In this document: positions 16,151-22,318 of the stretch, piece after piece
How the letters are laid out: the number at the start of each line of letters is the position of its first letter
Numbering within the stretch: the first letter of the stretch is position 1
Origin: Prauserella_A sp040645195
Lineage (GTDB): Bacteria; Actinomycetota; Actinomycetes; Mycobacteriales; Pseudonocardiaceae
Assembly: GCF_040645195.1 (NCBI RefSeq)
Contig: NZ_JBEYXW010000004.1
Span: 1 to 64,000 of the forward strand
Reading direction: 5' to 3'
Length of the DNA stretch: 64,000 nucleotides
Position numbers and translations under genes: made by a program
The notes under the pieces: model-generated
Seen by the model: only the letters and a program-made list of their open reading frames with translations
What the model was told of the DNA's origin: nothing
Database searches by the model: none

Positions 16151-16897
16151 ATGACACGTGATGAGGCGCTCGAGTTCCACTACGCCGTGGGCTCGGACGT
16201 CGGCCGGCGGCGTAGCGGGAACGAGGACTCCGCCTACGCGACCCCGCGTCTGCTCGCCGTCGCCGACGGAATGGGCGGCCACGCCGCCGGTGAGGTGGCC
16301 AGCGCGATCGCGGTCGAGGCGATGGCCGACCTCGACAAGCGGCTGACCGATCGGGATCACGAGGAGCTCGACCTGCTGCGGGAGCTCGACGAAGGCGTCG
16401 CCGATGCCGCCGCGCGCCTCAACGAACGGGTGTCGGCCGACCCGGACCTGGCCGGGATGGGCACGACGCTCACCGCGATGCTCTGGGACGGCAGCACGTT
16501 CGGCCTGGCGCACATCGGCGACTCGCGGGGCTATCTGCTCCGTGCCGGCGAGCTGCGCAGGCTGACCCGCGACCACACGATGGTCCAGTCCCTCGTCGAC
16601 GAGGGACGGATGCCCGCGGAACTGGCGGCCACGCATCCCGGCCGGTCCGTGCTGATCCGGGCGCTGATGGCCGGCACGCCCACCGAGGCGGACCTGTCGC
16701 TGCACACCGCCGAGCCGGGCGACCGGTACCTGCTCTGCTCGGACGGACTCACCGACGTGACGCCCGACGAGGAGATCGGCACGCTGCTGTCATCCGCGGC
16801 GACGCCCGAGGAGGCCGTCGCACAGCTGATCGAGCGCGCCAACGAGGCCGGCGGGCCGGACAACATCACGTGCGTGGTCGCGTTCGTCGCCGGTTAG
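16151..16897 (+). CDS. PP2C-type serine/threonine phosphatase
   Basis: This is a metal-dependent protein phosphatase of 248 residues, consisting of the catalytic domain only (no membrane anchor, unlike PstP). Motifs present are GSDVGRRRSGNEDS (with the metal-binding acidic pair), VADGMGGHAAGE, AHIGDSRGYLL, LCSDGLTD and the final GGPDNIT. It reverses Ser/Thr kinase signalling; no kinase gene lies nearby. The ATG at 16151 is used although the open frame extends 26 codons upstream, because family similarity begins there. Its stop codon directly abuts the stop of the convergent DUF4383 gene with no base between. Confidence 0.92.
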   Translation: MTRDEALEFHYAVGSDVGRRRSGNEDSAYATPRLLAVADGMGGHAAGEVASAIAVEAMADLDKRLTDRDHEELDLLRELDEGVADAAARLNERVSADPDLAGMGTTLTAMLWDGSTFGLAHIGDSRGYLLRAGELRRLTRDHTMVQSLVDEGRMPAELAATHPGRSVLIRALMAGTPTEADLSLHTAEPGDRYLLCSDGLTDVTPDEEIGTLLSSAATPEEAVAQLIERANEAGGPDNITCVVAFVAG

Positions 16898-17446
16898 TTA
16901 CGGGTGGTCGGGGGTGTGGGCGTCACCGCCGCCCCAGAGGGGCCGCTGCCGGTCACCCTGGCCTGTGCTCGGCTGCGGTTGTGCCGGTTCGGCGGCCGAC
17001 ACCACCCGCTTGCGGGCCGGCATGGTCGCGATCACCAGCCCGAGGAGCGCGCCGCCGAGGTGCAGCCAGTTGTCCGCGGCGTTGAGCGCGAGCGTGTTGC
17101 CCAACCCGGACACCGGGTTGCTGACGAACACCCCGGTGACGGCCAGGCCCCACACGAACAACGCGCCGAACCCGGCGAACAGCACCCACCCGTAGACACG
17201 CGCGCTCGCCGACGTCAGTGCCAGGCACAGTCCCAGCACACCGACGACGACGTGGACCACGTTGTGCAGCGGGTTGACGGTGAACACCCACAGCTCGCCG
17301 TGCTGGGCCGCGAGGAAGTTGGCGAACCCGGTGCGGATGAGCCCGGCAACGCCAAGTACCAGGAAGATCAGACCGACCACACCAGCGAGCACCTGCGCGG
17401 GCTGCAGGCCCACAGGACGTAGTTGGGTCTCCGTCGGACGATCCAT
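16898..17446 (-). CDS. DUF4383 membrane protein
   Basis: This 182-residue membrane protein of the actinobacterial DUF4383 family has four hydrophobic segments, including the typical NPLHNVVHVVVG and AADNWLHLGGALLG. The C-terminal 35 residues are hydrophilic and probably cytoplasmic. Function is not known for the family. It starts at ATG 17446 with GGGAGG upstream and ends back-to-back with the PP2C phosphatase stop. Confidence 0.88.
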   Translation of the reverse strand: MDRPTETQLRPVGLQPAQVLAGVVGLIFLVLGVAGLIRTGFANFLAAQHGELWVFTVNPLHNVVHVVVGVLGLCLALTSASARVYGWVLFAGFGALFVWGLAVTGVFVSNPVSGLGNTLALNAADNWLHLGGALLGLVIATMPARKRVVSAAEPAQPQPSTGQGDRQRPLWGGGDAHTPDHP

Positions 17447-17540
17447 GATCGCCTCCCTGCTCGACGGTGCGTCCAGGATCTGCCGTGCGCGTACCCGGCA
17501 CCGTGCCCGGTGAAACCGCGGTCACCGTGGTTGTGCGCGC

Positions 17541-17546
17541 TACGGT
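17541..17546 (+). promoter_or_regulatory. leaderless -10 of the 2H phosphoesterase gene
   Basis: TACGGT ends 7 bases before the GTG at 17554. The divergent gap also holds a CGGTGA-N8-TCACCG inverted repeat just upstream (about 17509-17528). Confidence 0.4.
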
Positions 17547-17553
17547 CGAGCGC

Positions 17554-18078
17554 GTGGCCCTGGGTGTGTGCGTGCTGTTCGACAGCAGGTCCGAACGCGC
17601 CATTCGCCGGCTGTGGGTGCGGCTCGAGGAGCTCGGGGTGCCGACACTGGCCACGCACACGCACGGCAGGCACCACCCCCACCTGTCCTACGTCGTGCTG
17701 CTGGATTGGGAGCTGGACGCGGTGCGTTCCGCCGTGGAGGCGCTGGCCGATCGTGGTCCCTTCGAGCTCACGTTCGACGCCGTCGTGGCGTTCCGCCGCG
17801 GCCGGGTGTCGCTCGTTCCGGCCGTGCCAGCCGACCTGGTGCCACGGCAGCAGGCCGTCGTCGAGGCGACCCGCGCGACGGGGGCTCTCGTGCACCGGCA
17901 TTACGAGATCGGCCGCTGGCTGCCACACTCCTCGCTGGTGACCAGGGCACCCGCCGAGCTGCTTCCGCAGGTCGCCGTGGTTGCCTACGAGGTACTGCCG
18001 CTCACGGTGCAGGTGCAGCGCACGGCACTCATCGACAGCGCCACCGGCAGACTGTGGCCGCTGCGGACGCTGCCCTGA
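17554..18078 (+). CDS. 2'-5' RNA ligase-like 2H phosphoesterase
   Basis: This 174-residue protein has the two short histidine motifs of the 2H phosphoesterase superfamily, HHPHLSYVVL near residue 36 and WLPHSSL near residue 126, each an HxS-type active-site half. Members hydrolyse or ligate 2',5' RNA bonds or cyclic phosphates; the substrate here is unknown. The GTG at 17554 is chosen for its leaderless -10; the frame remains open upstream to 17467. Its last codons and stop lie in an 18-bp palindrome shared with the convergent sulfite-oxidase-like gene. Confidence 0.78.
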   Translation: MALGVCVLFDSRSERAIRRLWVRLEELGVPTLATHTHGRHHPHLSYVVLLDWELDAVRSAVEALADRGPFELTFDAVVAFRRGRVSLVPAVPADLVPRQQAVVEATRATGALVHRHYEIGRWLPHSSLVTRAPAELLPQVAVVAYEVLPLTVQVQRTALIDSATGRLWPLRTLP

Positions 18079-18087
18079 TCAGGGCAG
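18070..18087. repeat. 18-bp perfect palindrome spanning two stop codons
   Basis: CTGCCCTGATCAGGGCAG is its own reverse complement. It contains the stop codons of the 2H phosphoesterase (18076-18078) and the sulfite-oxidase-like gene (18079-18081), so both proteins end in Leu-Pro encoded by the same bases. There is no central loop, so an RNA hairpin would have to open the middle bases. It may be a weak bidirectional terminator. Confidence 0.6.
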
Positions 18088-19182
18088 GCAGGTCACGGGC
18101 ACCCGATGAACGGCGTTGTTGGCGAAGCCGCCACGGTTCCACGCTTCGGCCTCCGGCTGCGTGTTGCCGTCGGCGTCGGTTGCCCGTACGGCGAGGGTGT
18201 ACCGGCCTGGCTCGGCCTGCCACGTGGCGCTCCAGCGCCGCCATGCCCACCGGTGCCCGTCGTCGGCGGCCAGCGTCGCCTCCCGCCAGGTCACGCCGTC
18301 GTCGGTGCTGATCTCGACACTCGCCAGCGGGGCACGGCCGGACCAGGCACGGCCTGCCAGCTCCACCCTGCCGGGACGCACGATGCGGTGGCGGGACTGG
18401 AAATCCGGGAAGCCGGGCGGGATCAGCAGCGCCCGCGGTGCGATGTGCGTGATCGGTTCCCCCGGCTCGTCGGCGGTCTGCCTGCTGCGGTAGGCGACCG
18501 CGTTCTGGAAACCGGTGAACGGCTCGTCGACGATCTCGACGGCACGCAGCCACTTCACGTGCGCCATGCCGTACCAGCCGGGGACGACCAGCCGCAGCGG
18601 GAACCCGTGCTGGGGCGGCAGCGGCATGCCGTTCATCTCGTAGGCGAGCAGCACCTCGTCCCGGAGGGCGTCAGGCAGCGCGAGGCTACGCTGGTAGTCC
18701 TGCTCCACGCCCCGCTCGACACCGTGGTCGGCGCCGGTGAAGACCACGTCCACCCCGGTGTCGTCCACGCCGGCGTCGGCCAGCACGTCCCGCAGTGGCA
18801 CCCCGGTCCACTCGGCGGTGCCGACAGCCTCCACCAGCCACGGCTGGCTGATCGGTCGCGGCCGCAGGTGCGCGCGGCCGTTGCCGGCACATTCCATGGT
18901 CACCCGCACCGTGCGCGCCGGGCGGGCCCGCAGGTCGTCCAGCGTGAGCTCCAGCGGCGTGCTGACCAGCCCGGTGACGGACAGCCGCCAGCTCACCGGA
19001 TCAAGGGCGGGGATGTCGTAGTGCGTGAGGAGGTAGTGCAGGCCCGGCGGGGTGAGGTCGTGCCGTAGTGCCTCCAGCGGCATCCCGTGGTTGCGGGCGG
19101 CGAGTGCCAGCTCCTCCAGGGTGATGCCGTCGTCGGTGGCGAGCCCGGCAGGCAGGCTCACCTCGGAAAGCCGCGTGTCCAT
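18079..19182 (-). CDS. sulfite oxidase-like molybdopterin enzyme
   Basis: This 367-residue protein has a molybdopterin-binding oxidoreductase domain (about 25-230), with the molybdenum-ligating cysteine in VTMECAGNGR (C98), and a C-terminal immunoglobulin-like dimerisation domain (about 250-360). This is the sulfite oxidase/SorT layout without a haem b5 domain. No twin-arginine or Sec signal is visible, so it should be cytoplasmic; most bacterial relatives are exported, which makes this noteworthy. The likely reaction is oxidation of sulfite or another oxyanion, but electron acceptor and substrate are inferred only. It follows the metallopeptidase gene by 27 bases on the same strand. Confidence 0.85.
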   Translation of the reverse strand: MDTRLSEVSLPAGLATDDGITLEELALAARNHGMPLEALRHDLTPPGLHYLLTHYDIPALDPVSWRLSVTGLVSTPLELTLDDLRARPARTVRVTMECAGNGRAHLRPRPISQPWLVEAVGTAEWTGVPLRDVLADAGVDDTGVDVVFTGADHGVERGVEQDYQRSLALPDALRDEVLLAYEMNGMPLPPQHGFPLRLVVPGWYGMAHVKWLRAVEIVDEPFTGFQNAVAYRSRQTADEPGEPITHIAPRALLIPPGFPDFQSRHRIVRPGRVELAGRAWSGRAPLASVEISTDDGVTWREATLAADDGHRWAWRRWSATWQAEPGRYTLAVRATDADGNTQPEAEAWNRGGFANNAVHRVPVTCLP

Positions 19183-19209
19183 CCGGTCAGCATGCGCTAC
19201 CGGGCGCGG

Positions 19210-20184
19210 CTATTCCACTGTCGCCGACGGCGCATTCCAGGTGTCACAGGCCGCGACGGTGCGGGCCGTGAAGCCGGTGTTGGCCCAGCGCAGCTGCGCC
19301 TCACTCGTTCCGTGGCTCTCGCTGTCGACCCAGTTGCGGAAGTCGTCCACCGCGGCCCTGGCGTCGGCCGCGGTGATCGCGCCCCTGCCGGCGGCGCTGG
19401 CCAGGAACAGTCCGGCGAAGCAGTTGGCCTGCAGCTCGACACGCCTACCCAGCTCGCGGTCCTTCGCACTGCCCGGCTCGTAGCGGGAGAGCTCGCTGTT
19501 GACCAGATCGAGGATGCCGGCCAGTTCCTGCACGTGGTGGCCGTACTCGTGGGCCACGGTCGCCAGGTGGGCGTCGGTGCCGAGGCCGAGCGAGGCGAGC
19601 ACCCTGGCTCGCGGCAGGTAGATCGTGGCGTCGGCGTGGCAGTAGAGGCCGGTCGCCTCGGCAGCGGGGGGCAGCTCGCCGCACTGGGTCACCGGATTGT
19701 CGGCGAGTTCGACGGAAACCGGTGCGAACGCGGCGCCGGACTGTTCCAGCGCGGGACGCCATGCCGCGTCGAGACACGCGATCTCGGCGGTGTAGTAGGC
19801 GTGCAGCGCCGCCTGCGCACCGGCCAGTTCGGGGAGGTGGCACGTCACCGGCGGCAGAGCGATTGCCGCGCGGTGTAGCCGGTTGTCCGTCAGGCTCTGC
19901 GCCGGTTCCTGGCGTGCGCCGACGGCCTGGCCCGGCTCGGTGTCCGCCGGGTCGCCGGAGCGGCCGCGCAGCTCGGTCACGACGACCACGAGGACCGCGA
20001 CCAGCGCGACGGACACCACGATCGGCAACGCGCGCCGCCATGGCGGGCGGCGGGGTCGGTGGTTCTTCGGCGGGGCGGGGTCGGCGGGGTCGCCGGGCTT
20101 GGCCGGCTCCCAGAGGGACAGCGGCAGGTCCTCGATGAACGGCCGCTCGGCGGCGCGATCCGGGTCGTCACCAGCTACGCCCAC
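19210..20184 (-). CDS. neutral zinc metallopeptidase, membrane-anchored
   Basis: The 324-residue product has a proline-rich cytoplasmic N-terminus, one membrane span near residues 52-74 (IVVSVALVAVLVVVV), and an external metallopeptidase domain. The zinc motif is HEYGHH in TVAHEYGHHVQEL, and a second conserved block is ELQANCFAG, where relatives I know carry ELQADC. The fold matches the YpfJ-like neutral zinc metallopeptidase family (PF04228). The GTG at 20184 is preferred because AGAGG lies 6 bases upstream; GTG 20244 in frame is an alternative. It is probably co-transcribed with the sulfite-oxidase-like gene. The 21-bp repeat array starts 100 bases upstream of its start. Confidence 0.83.
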   Translation of the reverse strand: MGVAGDDPDRAAERPFIEDLPLSLWEPAKPGDPADPAPPKNHRPRRPPWRRALPIVVSVALVAVLVVVVTELRGRSGDPADTEPGQAVGARQEPAQSLTDNRLHRAAIALPPVTCHLPELAGAQAALHAYYTAEIACLDAAWRPALEQSGAAFAPVSVELADNPVTQCGELPPAAEATGLYCHADATIYLPRARVLASLGLGTDAHLATVAHEYGHHVQELAGILDLVNSELSRYEPGSAKDRELGRRVELQANCFAGLFLASAAGRGAITAADARAAVDDFRNWVDSESHGTSEAQLRWANTGFTARTVAACDTWNAPSATVE

Positions 20185-20283
20185 GTCAGACCTCTGCTCG
20201 GAATCCGGATACCTGGACAGCGGATATGAGAATAATCGCCTCACCAGTAGACGTGGACCACGGTACCGCTCCGACGCAAATGC

Positions 20284-20706
20284 GCGAGTCCCCCGCCCAG
20301 GCCGGCGAGTCCCCCGCTCCCGTCCGCGAGTCCCCCGCCCAGACCGGCGAGTCCCCCGCTCCCGTCCGCGAGTCCCCCCGTCCGGTCCGCGAGTTGCCCG
20401 TACCGGTCCGCGAGTTGCCCGCCCCTGTCCGCGAGTCCCCCCGTCCAGCCCGCGAGTTGTCCCGTCCGGTCAGCGACTTTCCCGCACCGGTGCACAAGTC
20501 CCCTCGGCTCCTAGCGGGCGACCCACGCGCCAGAACGGGGGACTCGCGCGCCCGAGCGGGCAACTCACGCACCCCAGCGCGCAACTCGCGCACCCGAGCG
20601 GGCAACTCACGCACCCCAGCGCGCAACTCACGCACCCCAGCGCGCAACTCGCGCGCCAGAACGGGGGACTCGCGCACCTGGGCGGGGGACTCGCGCGTCA
20701 GGCGCG
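20284..20706. repeat. array of 21-bp repeats in two opposed blocks
   Basis: From 20284 to about 20514 there are 11 tandem 21-base units beginning GCGAGTCCCCCG or GCGAGTTGCCCG; units start exactly every 21 bases (20284, 20305 ... 20473, then a degenerate one at 20494). From about 20515 to 20706 there are 9 units of the reverse complement type (GGGGACTCGCGC, GCAACTCACGC), with ACTCRC anchors every 21 bases from 20521 to 20689. The whole forms a large imperfect inverted repeat. Because 21 is a multiple of three, long open frames exist on both strands, but they read as a 7-residue repeat and look non-coding. It lies between the metallopeptidase gene and tRNA-Val. Confidence 0.85.
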
Positions 20707-20721
20707 GTCAGACGGTATGTG

Positions 20722-20793
20722 TGGGCGCAGCAGGGTTCGAACCTGCGACCCCCTGCTTGTAAGGCAGGTGCTCTTCCACTGAGCTATGCGCCC
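20722..20793 (-). tRNA. tRNA-Val (anticodon TAC)
   Basis: The minus strand folds as a full cloverleaf: acceptor arm GGGCGCA/TGCGCCC, D arm AGCTC...GAGC, anticodon stem CCTGC/GCAGG with loop CTTACAA (anticodon TAC, decoding GUA), and T arm GCAGG-TTCGAAC-CCTGC. The discriminator base is A, and CCA is not encoded. A plus-strand frame here reads AGFEPATPCL, a well-known false protein made from antisense tRNA. It abuts the 21-bp repeat array. Confidence 0.97.
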
Positions 20794-20835
20794 TGCAGCG
20801 GTGGCACGAAGCGTGTGTGTCACCGCCGACCAATG

Positions 20836-21297
20836 TCAGCCGAGTTCGGCGACAGCCTTCTTCCAGGCCTGCTGGTCGCGCGCCTCACCGGGCTGGTTCA
20901 CCTCGGCGAAGCGGACGACGCCCTCCTTGTCGATGAGGAACGTGCCGCGCACCGCCAGGCCCGCCTTGTCGTTGAACACACCGTACTTCTGCGCCACGTC
21001 ACCGTGTGGCCAGAAGTCGGACAGCAGCGGGAACTGGTAGCCCTGCTGCTCGGCCCACGCCTTGAGCGAGAACGGGGTGTCGACCGAGACGCCGAGGATC
21101 TGCACCCCCTCGTTGTCGTACTCGGCGAACTCGTCCCGCAGCTGGCACAGCTCGCCCTGGCAGATGCCGCTGAACGCGAACGGATAGAACACAAGCAGTA
21201 CCGGCTTGTCGCCCCGGAACGACGACAGCGTGACTTCCTGCTTGTTGTAGTCGTTGAGCGTGAAGTCCGGGGCTTGGGTACCGACCTCGACCGTCAT
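20836..21297 (-). CDS. ahpE: one-cysteine peroxiredoxin AhpE
   Basis: This thiol peroxidase of 153 residues reduces hydroperoxides and peroxynitrite in the cytoplasm. The peroxidatic site FYPFAFSGICQGELC is nearly that of mycobacterial AhpE (Rv2238c), with the conserved Pro, Ser/Thr and Cys around residue 45 and the arginine in VRGTFLIDKEG. The longer open frame to 21420 lacks similarity; the ATG at 21297 has GGGAGG upstream. In mycobacteria ahpE also stands next to the DUF3052 gene and aceE, as here. The recycling thiol is probably mycothiol/mycoredoxin, in line with mtr at 53 kb. Confidence 0.93.
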   Translation of the reverse strand: MTVEVGTQAPDFTLNDYNKQEVTLSSFRGDKPVLLVFYPFAFSGICQGELCQLRDEFAEYDNEGVQILGVSVDTPFSLKAWAEQQGYQFPLLSDFWPHGDVAQKYGVFNDKAGLAVRGTFLIDKEGVVRFAEVNQPGEARDQQAWKKAVAELG

Positions 21298-21501
21298 ACC
21301 GAGTTCCCTCCCGCTAGGTCGTCCGCCTTGCAAAATTTCCGTGCCGGGCAACCCTATCGTGGGCGCGGGTGTGCCACACGCGCCCACCTGGGCTAAGGCT
21401 TGATCCGCAACGCACCACACGATCGCCCCGACACGGGCTCGTGAGTCCGTTTCCGCTGGTGGAACGTGCCGAAGCGGGATCGTTGCGGTCGGGCCAGGCT
21501 G

Positions 21502-21927
21502 CTACCGGCGTGATTTCGACCTCGGCACCAGCCGGGTCGCGTTCCAGGCCTCGCCCACGCTGAGGTTGGAGGTCTGCGACAACCCCACGGTGGGCACCGC
21601 CTCGGCGATCTCGCTCGGCTCGACGTGCCCCGGCTGGCCGGTCTTGGGGGTCAGGACCCAGATGACGCCGTTCTCATCCAGCGGCCCTCGCGCGTCGACC
21701 AGCGCATCGCCGAGGTCTCCGTCGCCGTCCCGCCACCACAGCAGCACCACGTCGATGACCTCGTCGGCGTCCTCGTCGAGCAAGTCGGTACCGGTACGTT
21801 CCTCGATGGCCGAGCGCACAGCGTCATCGACGTCCTCGTCCCAGCCAACCTCTTGGACCACCATGTCCGGCTTGATCCCAAGCCTCTCGGCGACGCTGCT
21901 CTGATCAGCGTCTCCCGCGGCGACCAC
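21502..21927 (-). CDS. DUF3052 family protein
   Basis: This 141-residue acidic protein of the actinobacterial DUF3052 family corresponds to Rv2239c by position and sequence style: SSVAERLGIKPDMVVQEVGWDEDVDD, then VIDVVLLWWRDGDGDLGDALVDA, then IWVLTPKTGQPGHVEPSEIAEA. Function is unknown; no catalytic motif is seen. The GTG at 21927 is preferred over GTG 21936 because GGAGGA then lies at a workable distance. It is divergent from aceE across 391 bases. That gap holds a TAGGGT hexamer near 22160 that could serve aceE, and otherwise nothing I can name. Confidence 0.88.
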   Translation of the reverse strand: MVAAGDADQSSVAERLGIKPDMVVQEVGWDEDVDDAVRSAIEERTGTDLLDEDADEVIDVVLLWWRDGDGDLGDALVDARGPLDENGVIWVLTPKTGQPGHVEPSEIAEAVPTVGLSQTSNLSVGEAWNATRLVPRSKSRR

Positions 21928-22318
21928 GACTTTCACTCCTCCAACTACAACGGTGTGCGGCGTCACCCGGTTGCGCGAGGCGCCCGCACGTTCGTACACG
22001 GTTGCGCTTAGCGAACACTGGCGCGGCGCACGGCGCAACCGTCCACACCGGATCGTCGGCAACTCGTGTCCGGGAGGGTAAGACCACGGCAGCGAAAACG
22101 CGAGCGAAATCGGACACTGCGGGACCGCTACGGCGTCCCGCTCTGAGCCACTCTGAACTAGGGTGGGAGGGAAGCTCCATCTGGGGCTTCAACTGGCCAA
22201 ACGTGGCGCAGCGGGCACTCCGGACGTTACTGTGCAGTAGCAGTTACGGAGGGTCGCGCCTGCGCTGCTGCTGGGCAGCGGAAGCACACAACGAAGCGAC
22301 AATCGGCGAGGAGATCCC

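Noticed and set aside
20284..20706. CRISPR array
   Set aside because: Units are contiguous without spacers, switch orientation halfway, and no cas gene is nearby.
20226..20762. 178-codon plus-strand frame and a matching minus-strand frame
   Set aside because: Both arise from the 21-bp repeat, which keeps any frame open; the plus frame ends in antisense tRNA (AGFEPATPCL).
20722..20793. tRNA-Val as an attachment site for an integrated element
   Set aside because: No integrase, no second copy of the tRNA 3' end, and ordinary core genes on both sides.
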